The notes beneath the pieces were generated by a model, which was given only the letters and a program-made list of their open reading frames with translations, was not told the DNA's origin and made no database searches. Of a stretch of 34,125 nt of DNA, positions 15,525 to 24,196 are shown in pieces (position 1 is the stretch's first letter; each line of letters begins with the position of its first letter). This stretch comes from JAGMXM01 sp964458325 (GTDB lineage Bacteria; Verrucomicrobiota; Verrucomicrobiia; Limisphaerales; UBA1319): contig CAYWIM010000049.1 of the NCBI GenBank assembly GCA_964458325.1, forward strand, positions 1 to 34,125, read 5' to 3'. Both the position numbers and the translations under genes were made by a program.

Positions 15525-16163
15525 ATGGGATCCGTCCCTGATCCAGATGCGGAATTGATGCTGCGCGCCAAGCGCGGCGATCGAGCGGCATTCGCTCTCC
15601 TGGTCGAGAAATACCAGCAGCCGATCGTCAACTTGGTCCGCCGAACGCTCCGCGACCCCGACGAGGCCGAAGACATTGCCCAGAACGTCTTCCTCCAGGC
15701 ATTCAAATCGGCCCAGCGATACCGGGCGACCGCCCGATTCTCCACCTGGCTCTACACCATCGCCCGCAACCTCTGCCTCAACGAGCTCCGGCGCCGCGCC
15801 CGCCACCCGGCCGATCCCCTCGATTCAGCCGCGCCCGGCGACACGGGCCATTCTCCCGTCCAAAACCCCGATCCTCACGCCGTGCTGGCGCCCCAAGCCC
15901 TCCTCCGGCAGGAGCTCAACGCCGCCATCGAACTGGCGCTGGCCGGCCTCCCGGAAATCCAGCGATCGGCCCTGCTCCTGCTGCGGGACCAGGAACTGCC
16001 CTACGAAGATATCGCCCAAATCCTCCATACGACCGTGCCTGCCACCAAATCTCTCATCCACCGCGCCCGGGAGACGCTCAAACAGCAGCTGAAACCCTAC
16101 CTGCGCTCGGGAGATTGGCCTCGCCCGATCCACCTGCCCGATTCGACAAACCCGCAACTTTGA
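15525..16163 (+). CDS. ECF RNA polymerase sigma factor (RpoE-like)
   Basis: Read from the ATG at 15525 the protein has 212 residues; a GTG-type start 12 codons upstream adds a low-complexity lead that looks untranslated. Region 2 spans about 10-80 (FALLVEKYQQPIVNL, DEAEDIAQNVFLQAFK, FSTWLYTIARNLCLNE). Region 4 is near 130-190 (LPEIQRSALLLLRDQELPY, then a helix-turn-helix with TKSLIHRARETLKQ). It opens a rightward four-gene cluster, followed 32 bp later by a single-pass membrane protein that is probably its anti-sigma factor. The second ECF factor in the window (3222-3806) is clearly different in sequence. Confidence 0.93.
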   Translation: MGSVPDPDAELMLRAKRGDRAAFALLVEKYQQPIVNLVRRTLRDPDEAEDIAQNVFLQAFKSAQRYRATARFSTWLYTIARNLCLNELRRRARHPADPLDSAAPGDTGHSPVQNPDPHAVLAPQALLRQELNAAIELALAGLPEIQRSALLLLRDQELPYEDIAQILHTTVPATKSLIHRARETLKQQLKPYLRSGDWPRPIHLPDSTNPQL

Positions 16164-16195
16164 TCCCCACCCGGTTTTCATCCTAACAGACCGTC

Positions 16196-16717
16196 ATGAA
16201 TGCCATGCCCGGCCATCTCGAGACATTGCGGGACGACAGCCTTCGTCGGGCGCCGTCGGCCGAGGAGATCCGCCAGCTCGAATCCTGGCTGGCGGAGCAT
16301 CCCGAGCAACGGACCCAATGGGAGGCCGATCTCCATGTCGGTCAATGGCTCCGCCAGCTTCCTGATCCACCTGTATCCCCCGGTTTCGTCCCGAAGATCC
16401 TCGCCGCCATCGATCGCCCCCCCCCGGTTCGCTCGCGCCGATTCGATCGGCTGGGCCTCTGGCGGCTTTGGCGGCTCTGGCGGCCTCCGCTCCGCTGGGC
16501 CGCCGCCCCCGCAGCGGCTGCCATCGTCCTGGCCTCCGCCACCTTCATCGGCTATCGCCACCACCAATCGCAGACTCGAGTCGAGATCGCCCGCGGCGTC
16601 GCCCAAATATCGGACTTTCCCCTCTCCCTCGATCTTCTGTCGGACTTCGACGTCATCCGCCGTCTCGATCGCGCCGCGGTTCCCGTGGATGAGGAGCTCC
16701 TCGCCGCCCTCGAGTAG
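16196..16717 (+). CDS. Probable anti-sigma factor, single-pass membrane protein
   Basis: The 173-aa protein has an N-terminal cytoplasmic part (about 1-85) with the zf-HC2-like helical pattern SAEEIRQLESWLAEHPEQR, but without the Cys/His zinc ligands. A Trp/Arg-rich juxtamembrane stretch (90-99) and one transmembrane segment (about 101-120) follow, then a periplasmic tail. The pattern and its place right after an ECF sigma gene point to sigma sequestration at the membrane. Sequence alone is weak evidence, so the role is inferred from context. The next gene begins 20 bp downstream. Confidence 0.6.
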   Translation: MNAMPGHLETLRDDSLRRAPSAEEIRQLESWLAEHPEQRTQWEADLHVGQWLRQLPDPPVSPGFVPKILAAIDRPPPVRSRRFDRLGLWRLWRLWRPPLRWAAAPAAAAIVLASATFIGYRHHQSQTRVEIARGVAQISDFPLSLDLLSDFDVIRRLDRAAVPVDEELLAALE

Positions 16718-16737
16718 ATCCAGGATTGCACTGCCCC

Positions 16738-17766
16738 ATGCCGCTGGAATCGCTCAAGAAATTGCCCGACCCAGATGGCGCATCACCGGCCCGCGCCGCG
16801 CGCGCCACGGCTCGCCGCCAGCGCCTTTGTTCGATCCTGGCCGGTCTGGCGGGATCGATCGCCGCCATGCCGCTCGCATCCCAACCTGATCCACTGCCGC
16901 CCGCGCCCGCTTCGAACTCAATCCCGGCTGCGCCCCCAGCCCCCCCCTCCTCCTCTGGCGATCATCCCTCTCCGATCGACGAATTCCGCCAGCTCCTGCG
17001 CGCCAGCCCCGCCGAGCGCGAACGGATCCTCGAACAGCGCTGGCCGGGACGAATTCAACCGTTGCGATCCAAGCTCGTCGAGTACGACGGACTGCCTCCC
17101 GACGAGCGCGAGCTTCGCCTGCGAACGCTCGAGCTCCGCTATCATCTCCTGCCCTTGATGCGGATGCCCCGGGAACAGCGCGCTCATGGCTTGAGCCTCG
17201 TCCCGCGGGATTATCGCGACCTTGTAGATCAGCGGCTCATCGAGTGGGACCTGCTCCCGTCCGACCTGCAAAAGGAGGTGCTCGAGAACGAGTCCACCCG
17301 CCACTATTTTGTCCAGCTGGACACGATCTCCCCTGCCCAGCAACAGGCCTGGTTCGCCCGCCTGCCTTCCGATCGCCGCCGCCAGCTCGAAGAGGGCTTT
17401 CGCCGCTGGCAATCCCTTTCCCCGGAGCAGCGCCAACTCCATGCCAATGGCATCAACCGCTTTTTCCAACTCGGCCCCGATGCCCGCCAAAAAGTCCTCG
17501 AATCGCTCTCCGAAACCGAGCTGGTCCGGGTCCAGCCGGTCCTCGAAGCCCTGCCCCGACTGCCCCCTGACCAGCGCCGCCAATATGTCATCGCGTTCGA
17601 GAAGTTCGTCGCCCTCTCCCCGCCCGAACGCGAGCGCTTCTTCCAAAACGCCGAACGCTGGAAAACCATGTCCCCAGAGGAACGCCAGCTCTGGCGCGAA
17701 CTCGTCGAAAAACTGCCTCCGCTTCCTCCCGGCATGAGCGGCGATTTCCTCTTCACCACCCCATGA
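16738..17766 (+). CDS. DUF3106 family protein, exported, with repeated LSPEQR motifs
   Basis: Read from ATG 16738 (a TTG four codons earlier is also in frame), the protein has 342 residues. A basic N-terminus and hydrophobic segment (about 30-48) suggest export, followed by a Pro-rich linker (50-80). The rest is helical and built of repeats of the type L-x-P-E-E/D-R-R-x-L (for example SLSPEQRQLH, ALSPPERERFF, TMSPEERQLWREL). These define DUF3106, a family of unknown function common beside ECF sigma and anti-sigma genes in this group. The motifs resemble the LTPEQ turns of Spy-type periplasmic proteins, hinting at a stress or chaperone role, but that is only a resemblance. The gene lies between the anti-sigma-like gene and the peptidase gene. 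Confidence 0.8.
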   Translation: MPLESLKKLPDPDGASPARAARATARRQRLCSILAGLAGSIAAMPLASQPDPLPPAPASNSIPAAPPAPPSSSGDHPSPIDEFRQLLRASPAERERILEQRWPGRIQPLRSKLVEYDGLPPDERELRLRTLELRYHLLPLMRMPREQRAHGLSLVPRDYRDLVDQRLIEWDLLPSDLQKEVLENESTRHYFVQLDTISPAQQQAWFARLPSDRRRQLEEGFRRWQSLSPEQRQLHANGINRFFQLGPDARQKVLESLSETELVRVQPVLEALPRLPPDQRRQYVIAFEKFVALSPPERERFFQNAERWKTMSPEERQLWRELVEKLPPLPPGMSGDFLFTTP

Positions 17767-17779
17767 GCCTCCTCTCTTT

Positions 17780-19777
17780 ATGCGCCCAACCAACGATCGA
17801 AGGGATGATCCCTGCCGCCGTCCCCGAATCCACGATGCTGGACGCCACCACCTGCTGATCGCCATCGTCCGATCCACGCGGATCCCGCCCGCCGCGTGGT
17901 TCCTGGCCGGATGCATCCCCCTCCTGGCCGCACCCCCGCCATCCCCATCCTCCTCCCCGCATCGGATCGAAGTCGATGCCCGGCAAGCGCCCCAGCGCAT
18001 CATCCGGGTCCGCCAAACGTGCCCGGCCCAACCCGGATCGCTCGAGCTTCTCTACCCGCAATGGATCCCCGGCGAACACGCGCCCAATGGCCCCGCAGCC
18101 GACCTGGTATCCTTCCGGCCTTCCAGCCGGAGCCAATTCCTCGATTGGAAACGCGATCCACTGGATCCTTTCCGAATCCGGATCCTCGTCCCCCCGGATG
18201 CCCAATCGGTCGATCTGGATTTCGAGGTCGTGCTCCCCGGCCGACCCGGCTTCACGGCAGGCCCTTCGACTTCCCCGAACCTGGCCATGTTGAACTGGAA
18301 TCTGATGCTCTTATACCCGGCCCAACCGCCGGCCGCTTCCATCTCATTCGCGCCCGCGCTCCGGCTTCCTCCCGGATGGCGGTTCGGAACCGCCCTGACG
18401 GTCCGCGATCAAACGCCGGACCGGGTCGAGTTCGATCCCGTCCCGCTCACGATCCTGGTCGATTCGCCGGTTCTGGCCGGCACCGGCTTCCGCGCCGTCG
18501 ACCTCGCCCCTGCCGGCCAGATTCCTCATCGCCTCCACTTGGCGGCCGACAGCGAAGCAGCCCTCGAAATCCGCCTCGAGGATGTTGAGGCTCTCCGCCG
18601 CCTGGTCCATCAGACCGGATCCCTGTTCGGTTCCAGGCCCTATCGCCATTACCATTTCCTCCTCGCCCTCAGCGATCAGTTCGGCCAGATGTCCGGACTC
18701 GAGCACCAGGAATCGACCGATATCCGGATGCCCGAGCGCTCTCTGGTCGATCCGTCGCTTCGCCTGGCGCAGATCAGCTTGCTCCCCCACGAGATGATCC
18801 ATGCCTGGAACGGCAAATACCGTCTGCCCGCGGGCATGCTCCGCGCCAGCTACAACGCGCCGCTCGATACCCGGCTCCTCTGGATCTACGAGGGCCTGAC
18901 CAGCTACCTGACTTACGTTCTCACCGCGCGCTCCGGCCTCTGGTCGCCCGAAACCGCCCGCGACCGGCTCGCCCTCGCCGCCGCCACGCTCGAACACCGC
19001 CGCGGCCGCGCCTGGCGCACGCTCGAAGACACCGCCGCCGCCGCTCCGATCCTCTTCCGTGCTGGCCAGGCCTGGGCCGCCCGCCGCCGCGGCGTCGATT
19101 TCTACCAGGAGGGCGCTCTGACCTGGCTCGCCGTCGATGTCCGGCTCCGGCAACTCACCCATCACCAGCGATCTCTCGACGATTTCTGCCGCCGCTTCTT
19201 TGGCCGCGCGCCGAGCTCGCCCCCCGTGCTCCCTTATACCCTCGAGGACGTGATCGGGCGCCTCGAGGATCTCGCCCCATCCGATTGGCGCGGGTTCTTT
19301 CGGGACCGCGTCGAGTCACCCCAGCCGCATCTGCCGCTGGATGACCTCCGAACCGCCGGCTGGATGCTCGCCTTCACCCATTCCCCTCCCGAAATCTTCA
19401 CCGCGCTCGAAACCGCCGAGTCCGAGGTGAACGCCACTTTTTCCATCGGCCTTCTGCTCGATCCCAGCGGCCAGGTCAGAGATGTCATCCCCGAATCGCC
19501 GGCCGACCAGGCCGGCATCGCGCCCGGCATGGCGATCCTCGGCATCGATGGCCGCCGCTGGTCCAAAACCCGCCTCGCCGACGCCCTCCTCTCCGCCAGC
19601 CGACGGCGCCTTCCCATCGAGCTGCTGGTCGAGAATGGAGACTCCTTTCTCACCCGCCGCCTTGACTGCTTCGACGGCCCTCGATACCCCCGCCTCGAGC
19701 GTGTCCCCGAATTCCCTGATCTTCTCGCTCGAATCCTTCAGCCCCGAGCCGGCGCGGGCCTCTCCTCCGATCGGTGA
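17780..19777 (+). CDS. M61 family metallopeptidase with C-terminal PDZ domain
   Basis: The 665-aa protein carries the zinc motif HEMIHAWNGK (His337, Glu338, His341). The third ligand is in WIYEGLTSY (Glu371), as in the M61 glycyl aminopeptidase group, where the canonical form is HExxHxWNxKR. An N-terminal beta domain (about 60-260) precedes the catalytic part (about 270-540). A PDZ domain follows (about 555-630, GLLLDPSGQVRDVIPESPA and GIAPGMAILGIDG). LAGC at 42-45 looks like a lipoprotein box, but about 35 residues lie before the hydrophobic stretch, which is long for a signal; no better in-frame start is seen. It probably works at the outer face of a membrane, removing N-terminal residues or acting as a PDZ-guided protease. 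It is the last gene of the sigma cluster and overlaps the convergent flippase gene by 40 bp. Confidence 0.88.
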   Translation: MRPTNDRRDDPCRRPRIHDAGRHHLLIAIVRSTRIPPAAWFLAGCIPLLAAPPPSPSSSPHRIEVDARQAPQRIIRVRQTCPAQPGSLELLYPQWIPGEHAPNGPAADLVSFRPSSRSQFLDWKRDPLDPFRIRILVPPDAQSVDLDFEVVLPGRPGFTAGPSTSPNLAMLNWNLMLLYPAQPPAASISFAPALRLPPGWRFGTALTVRDQTPDRVEFDPVPLTILVDSPVLAGTGFRAVDLAPAGQIPHRLHLAADSEAALEIRLEDVEALRRLVHQTGSLFGSRPYRHYHFLLALSDQFGQMSGLEHQESTDIRMPERSLVDPSLRLAQISLLPHEMIHAWNGKYRLPAGMLRASYNAPLDTRLLWIYEGLTSYLTYVLTARSGLWSPETARDRLALAAATLEHRRGRAWRTLEDTAAAAPILFRAGQAWAARRRGVDFYQEGALTWLAVDVRLRQLTHHQRSLDDFCRRFFGRAPSSPPVLPYTLEDVIGRLEDLAPSDWRGFFRDRVESPQPHLPLDDLRTAGWMLAFTHSPPEIFTALETAESEVNATFSIGLLLDPSGQVRDVIPESPADQAGIAPGMAILGIDGRRWSKTRLADALLSASRRRLPIELLVENGDSFLTRRLDCFDGPRYPRLERVPEFPDLLARILQPRAGAGLSSDR

Positions 19778-21051
19778 TCGGCCGCGGCCCGCGGGCCGCC
19801 CCACGTGAACCATGCCACCATCGCGAACAGCAGCGTGCTGAATCCGGTCAGGATCCGGACCACGGTCCCGAAGGCCGCCGCGGTCTCCAGCTCTGCGAGA
19901 TAGCCCCGGCACCCGAGCAGCGCCGCGACGTATGCGCCCGCCAATAGCACCAGCCAAGGAACCACGCGATAACGCCCCGCCGCCAGGAGATTGTTGATCA
20001 GCACATTGGCCAGCGTCACCATCAGCATCCCCCAGGCGAACCACGGCACCAGCGGCGCCGCCTTTATGAAGTCCGGGTTTCGAAAATAAAGCACCTGCAA
20101 CGGCAGCTCGGGGAGAAGCGTGCAGCCGATGGCGGCCAGGGCCCCCATTGCAAATGTCGAGATCAGCGTCCACTGCATCGCGTCGCTGCGTTCGGCTCGG
20201 GCCCGGCTGCGCACCAGCTTGGGAAACATCACCGCCGCCAAAGGGGTGGAGAATTGGACCAGCGCGAAACCCACCATGGCGCCGGCCATGTAATAGGGTG
20301 TCTCCTGCTCGGAAAACACGGCCTGGACCATGAGAATATCCGTGTTGCACATGACCAGCACCGCGCCCGGTCCCAGGGTCAGCGGCACGACTCTCCGCAG
20401 CCACGGCCGCCACAGGAACGGCGCGCCTGCTCCTCGCCACCAATGTCGAGTGAGCCAGGCCGCCGCCAGGATCGCCAGCCACTGGCCCAGAAGCGCTCCC
20501 AGCAATCCCCCGGCCGCCTGCCCGCCGAATCCCAGCACGATCACCATCACCGCCAGGAACCGGCCCACCCCGTCAAGAATCATCACCCCGCCCAGACCGG
20601 TGAAGGCCTGGCGCCCCTGGAGAAGCCCCTTGAGCACCGGCAGCCAAAGCGCGGACAGCCCCAATCCGACCGTCAGCCACAACGCCATCGGATTGCCGAT
20701 CTTGAGCTGCCGCAGCAATGCCGGGCTCGATGCGGCCGCCATCGCCGCCATCCCCAGCCAGACCAGGAACGTCACCCGCAACACCGCCCGGGTCGTCTGC
20801 GCCAGCTCGCGATCCTGCGCCTCGGTGTGCGCCGCCGCCGCCTGTTGCGCAAAGACCGTCTGCAGCCCCAACGCGGGGATCCCCATCAACAGAAACACTC
20901 GCAGCAGGGCGAAAAACACGCCGTATTCGGCCTTCTCCATCGAGGCGGCTACGACGTGCACGGCCGACATGAAGACGCCGCTGCCCACCGTCGCCACGAC
21001 CATCCAGCTGCCCTGGCGGAAGAACGAGACCATGGCGCTCGAGACGCTCAT
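19738..21051 (-). CDS. Polysaccharide/lipid-linked oligosaccharide flippase (Wzx/MATE-like)
   Basis: Read from the ATG at 21051 the protein has 437 residues with about twelve hydrophobic segments throughout. It begins near FFRQGSWMVVATVGSGVFM, and its central part has LGPGAVLVMCNTDILMVQ, a pattern typical of oligosaccharide flippases of the MOP superfamily. Its ATG overlaps the stop of the upstream glycosyltransferase gene (ATGA), so the pair is co-translated. It likely moves a glycan-lipid across the inner membrane. The substrate is unknown, and no polymerase or ligase gene is adjacent. The 3' end overlaps the antisense end of the M61 peptidase gene. Confidence 0.82.
   Translation of the reverse strand: MSVSSAMVSFFRQGSWMVVATVGSGVFMSAVHVVAASMEKAEYGVFFALLRVFLLMGIPALGLQTVFAQQAAAAHTEAQDRELAQTTRAVLRVTFLVWLGMAAMAAASSPALLRQLKIGNPMALWLTVGLGLSALWLPVLKGLLQGRQAFTGLGGVMILDGVGRFLAVMVIVLGFGGQAAGGLLGALLGQWLAILAAAWLTRHWWRGAGAPFLWRPWLRRVVPLTLGPGAVLVMCNTDILMVQAVFSEQETPYYMAGAMVGFALVQFSTPLAAVMFPKLVRSRARAERSDAMQWTLISTFAMGALAAIGCTLLPELPLQVLYFRNPDFIKAAPLVPWFAWGMLMVTLANVLINNLLAAGRYRVVPWLVLLAGAYVAALLGCRGYLAELETAAAFGTVVRILTGFSTLLFAMVAWFTWGGPRAAADHRSEERPAPARG
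19767..19781 (+). terminator. Stop-codon hairpin at the end of the sigma/peptidase cluster
   Basis: CCGATC (19767-19772) and GATCGG (19776-19781) pair around a 3-base GGT loop, and the TGA stop (19775-19777) sits at the loop-stem junction. Further GC-rich palindromic sequence follows. There is no U-tract, so true termination is uncertain. Confidence 0.3.
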
Positions 21052-22313
21052 GAGCCCCCCGCACCGGATCGGCCCGCATCGCCCGCCGCCGCCGAGCCAG
21101 CGCGCCCTCGAGGCGGCGCCTGCGCCAGGATCGCCTCGACGAAATCGGCGGTTCGCCGCGCGATCGGCTCCCAATCCAGCTCGCGCACCATCCGTGCCGC
21201 CGCCGCCTCGCCCCATGCCGCCCGATTCGCCGCCGGCTCGTCGAGCCAGCGGATCACCTCGGCCCCGAGCGCCTCGCCGCTGAACTCCGCAAACCGGATC
21301 AGTGGCTCGTCGGCAAAATACCGCCGCAGCCCCCGAAGCGCCGTGCATGCCGTGGGGATCCCTAGCGCCAGATACTCGACCGCCTTGGCCACAAACGCGC
21401 AATGCACGCCCGTCGACTCTTCATACGGCACCAGCCCCACTGCCGCGTCCGCCAAATGATCGGCGACCTGCGCGTAGGGCACGAAATCGATCGTCTCGAT
21501 CCTCGCGCCTGGAACCTGGCGCAAGACCTCCCGCTCGAATCGCTGCCGCGCAGCCGTCGGCGGCCCGACGAACCGAAACCGCGCGTCCGGCCGCTGCCGC
21601 GCCACGGCAGCCACCGTCTCCACCGCGATGCGGCCCAGATGATGCCAATCCAGCGAGCCATGCATCGCCACCACGGGCCCCTGCCCCGCCGTCGACGGGC
21701 CCGCCGGCTTCCGCCGCGAAAACAACCGGCGATCGAACCCGAAATAGATCGGCCGGACTCGTTCCCGGGGATACCCCTCGCGGACGAACTGGTCGGCCAG
21801 TTCGTCCGACACGGTCAGAATGCCATCGGCGCCCTGCCGGCTCGGCAGCCGGACCTCGAACCGCTCGAGCCGTTTGACCAGCCAGCCCGGCGCCAGATAC
21901 CACGGCCATGTCTCCAAAAACGCGGTCAAGTAATCCAGAAAATTCATCGCCACCGGCAACCCCAGCCGCCGTTTCAACCGCCCTGCCGTCACCGCTGCGA
22001 TCGAGTGCTGGGCAAATACCAGGTCGAACGGCACCGCCATCGCCGCCTCCTCGACCATTCGCTGCAGGGCGAACGGATAGAGCAGGTACTTCAGGTTCCG
22101 CCATGCGGTGGCTCGCCCCATCGGCCATGCCGTGAACTGGTGCAGCGCCACCCCGAACCGATCGCGCACGCCGTGAGGGTCCATGACGGCCGGGCAGAAC
22201 ACGTGCACCTGGTGTCCCCGGCGCACCCACTCTTCCACCAGGTAGATGGCCTCGGCAGACCCGCCCCCTGACGGCGGATAGAACGGTTCGTGGGTCAGAA
22301 AGGCCAGCTTCAT
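21048..22313 (-). CDS. Glycosyltransferase family 4 protein
   Basis: The 421-aa protein has the GT-B fold of the GT4 type. The N-terminal domain begins MKLAFLTHEPFYPPSGGG, with the glycine-rich acceptor-side loop, and HSIAAVTAGRLKRRLGLP lies in the middle. The donor-binding domain starts with VVAMHGSLDWHHLG. The retaining EX7E-type motif region reads VPYEESTGVHCAFVAKAVEY. It is predicted to transfer a sugar from a nucleotide donor to a lipid- or glycan-linked acceptor at the cytoplasmic membrane. It forms a two-gene unit with the flippase (4-bp overlap), so its product is probably the flippase substrate. The sugar cannot be named from sequence. Confidence 0.88.
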   Translation of the reverse strand: MKLAFLTHEPFYPPSGGGSAEAIYLVEEWVRRGHQVHVFCPAVMDPHGVRDRFGVALHQFTAWPMGRATAWRNLKYLLYPFALQRMVEEAAMAVPFDLVFAQHSIAAVTAGRLKRRLGLPVAMNFLDYLTAFLETWPWYLAPGWLVKRLERFEVRLPSRQGADGILTVSDELADQFVREGYPRERVRPIYFGFDRRLFSRRKPAGPSTAGQGPVVAMHGSLDWHHLGRIAVETVAAVARQRPDARFRFVGPPTAARQRFEREVLRQVPGARIETIDFVPYAQVADHLADAAVGLVPYEESTGVHCAFVAKAVEYLALGIPTACTALRGLRRYFADEPLIRFAEFSGEALGAEVIRWLDEPAANRAAWGEAAAARMVRELDWEPIARRTADFVEAILAQAPPRGRAGSAAAGDAGRSGAGGS

Positions 22314-22617
22314 ACGCTTGCCAACGGCAGCCTGTGCGGCAAACCGTCTGGCGGACGCTTGCTCGTTTTCATGCTCTCATCGGTCCCGGGACTGGCATGG
22401 CAATCAAGGTCGTCCCCACTCCCACGCCCCCGCAGACAATCGTGGCTCGGGCCGATCCATGCCCGCCGCAGGTTAAGGGATCGACGCCCCCGGAAAAAGG
22501 AATTTCCGGCGCACGGCGGGATCACGATGGCGATGCAGATAGCGGATACACATTTCAGTCGCACTCTGCGCCATACACTTGTTGCCTGGCGATTGGGTTG
22601 TCGTTAGGATTGGTTTC
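22314..22617. other. Divergent intergenic region between glycosyltransferase and TolC genes
   Basis: No gene is supported in this 304-bp region. It contains a hairpin with a 7-bp stem (CCGGAAA at 22490-22496 with TTTCCGG at 22503-22509, loop 6) of unknown purpose and a candidate rightward promoter at 22582-22610. No promoter for the leftward glycosyltransferase gene stands out. Confidence 0.5.
22582..22610 (+). promoter_or_regulatory. Candidate promoter of the TolC-MFS pair
   Basis: TTGCCT (22582-22587) and TAGGAT (22605-22610) are 17 bp apart. If it is used, transcription would start at about 22617, right at the ATG (22618). The overlapping AGGA (22606-22609) could instead be the ribosome-binding site, 8 bases from the ATG, in which case the promoter must lie upstream. 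Both cannot act on the same start. Confidence 0.3.
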
Positions 22618-24045
22618 ATGCGCTCGATCGGATCGGTTCTTGTCCTGGCGGTTGCAGGGGGAATTCTCGCGGGCATCTCGGACAGTTTCCCAGGCCGCGC
22701 CGCGGAAGCCGCCTCGACGATCGAACCGGCGAATCTCTCTTCGAACTGGCTCTCCCGCCCGCTCTCGCTGCAGGATTGCCTCGATATCGCCCTGGAGCGG
22801 AACAGCGCCATCCTGCGCTCCCAGAGCGACCTCCAGGCCGCGTATGGCGTCGCCGTCCAAACCCGTGCCATCGCCATCCCCAAAGTCATCGCCGTCGGCA
22901 AGTTCCAGACGATCGACGACGGCCTGATCGAGGTGCCGGATCTCTCAGGCATCCCCGGCGGATCCTCCATGAGCGGGGCCTTCCGCGCTCCGACCGAGAC
23001 CTGGAACGGCGGCGTCCAGGTTGTGCAGTCCATCTTCGAAGGCGGCCGCATGGCCGCCGCCGTCCGCAGCGCGCGTCTCACGCGCGAGCAGGCCATCCTC
23101 CGCCACCAGGCCATCGTCGCCGACACCATTCTCGAAGTGCGCACCGCCTTTTTCGACGTCCTGTCCGCCACCAACCAGATCCAGGTCCAGGAGGCCTCCA
23201 TCGAGCTCCTCCGCAAGGAGCTCACCGATACCCGCAGCCGCTACGAGGCCGGCACCGTTCCCCGCTTCAATTTCCTCCGCGCCGGCGTCGAGCTGACCAA
23301 CGCCATGCCCCGGCTCATCCGGGCCCGCAACGCCTATCGCATCGCGAAAAACAACCTGTCCAACGCCCTCGGCCACAACCTCCCCCGCGAGGTCCTCGAA
23401 GACCTCCCTCTCCAGCTCACGGGCCGGCTCGAATACCTCCCCTATCCGATCCAGCTGCCCGATGCCATCGCCCAGGCCCTCCAGCGCCGACCCGAGCTCG
23501 CCGCCCTCCAAAAACTCGAGCAGATCCGCACCGAAGCCGTCCGCTCCGCCCGCGCCGGCTACCTCCCGCGCATCCAGGGCTTCGCTGGATACTCGGGGCG
23601 CAACTCGAGCTTCGCTTCGGATCTGTCGGTGTCGGTCCACGGCTGGGCCGTCGGCGTCGAAGGTTCCTGGGACATTTTTGACGGGCTCTATACCAAGGGC
23701 AAAGTCGACGAGGCCAAAGCCCTCGAGCGCAAGGCGCAAGTGGATCTGGAGGACACCGCGCGGCGCATCGAGCTCGAGGTGCGCACCGCCTATTCCAATT
23801 TCATCGAGTCCCGCGAGGTCCTCGAGGCGCAGCAGAACGTCACGCTGCTCGCCGAGGAAGCCCTGCGGCTGGCCCAGGCCCGCAGCGAAGCCGGCACCGG
23901 CACCCAGCTCGATCTGCTCGACGCCGAAACCTCGCTCACCGAAGCCCGCACCACCCACTTCCAGTCCCTTCGCGATTACGCCGTCGCCCGCGCCCGGCTC
24001 GAACGCGCCATCGGCCACGCGTTCATCGAGCCGGCTCAACCGTGA
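22618..24045 (+). CDS. Outer-membrane efflux protein, TolC family
   Basis: Read from ATG 22618 (AGGA 8 bases upstream) the protein has 475 residues; a TTG start 13 codons earlier is less likely. It has a cleavable signal peptide (about 1-35, with GRAAEA) and no lipobox, unlike the other TolC protein here. Two outer-membrane efflux repeats follow (about 45-240 and 265-460), with family-typical stretches such as LSLQDCLDIALERN, SRYEAGTVPRFNFLRAGVEL and SEAGTGTQLDLLDAETSL. It should form an export channel. An MFS transporter lies 151 bp downstream, but no periplasmic adaptor gene is present, so the inner-membrane partner is uncertain. Confidence 0.9.
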   Translation: MRSIGSVLVLAVAGGILAGISDSFPGRAAEAASTIEPANLSSNWLSRPLSLQDCLDIALERNSAILRSQSDLQAAYGVAVQTRAIAIPKVIAVGKFQTIDDGLIEVPDLSGIPGGSSMSGAFRAPTETWNGGVQVVQSIFEGGRMAAAVRSARLTREQAILRHQAIVADTILEVRTAFFDVLSATNQIQVQEASIELLRKELTDTRSRYEAGTVPRFNFLRAGVELTNAMPRLIRARNAYRIAKNNLSNALGHNLPREVLEDLPLQLTGRLEYLPYPIQLPDAIAQALQRRPELAALQKLEQIRTEAVRSARAGYLPRIQGFAGYSGRNSSFASDLSVSVHGWAVGVEGSWDIFDGLYTKGKVDEAKALERKAQVDLEDTARRIELEVRTAYSNFIESREVLEAQQNVTLLAEEALRLAQARSEAGTGTQLDLLDAETSLTEARTTHFQSLRDYAVARARLERAIGHAFIEPAQP

Positions 24046-24196
24046 AACCAGCCCCCACCGCCCCGCGCCCGGCCGCTGCCACCGCACCCTGCCATCCCGC
24101 CCGCCGGCCGGACTTGCGCGTGGGCCCCAGCGCCGGCGCGCCAACTTCGCCCACCCCCGCCGCGGCCATCGGCGCCTGATCCGATCTCCACGCCGC

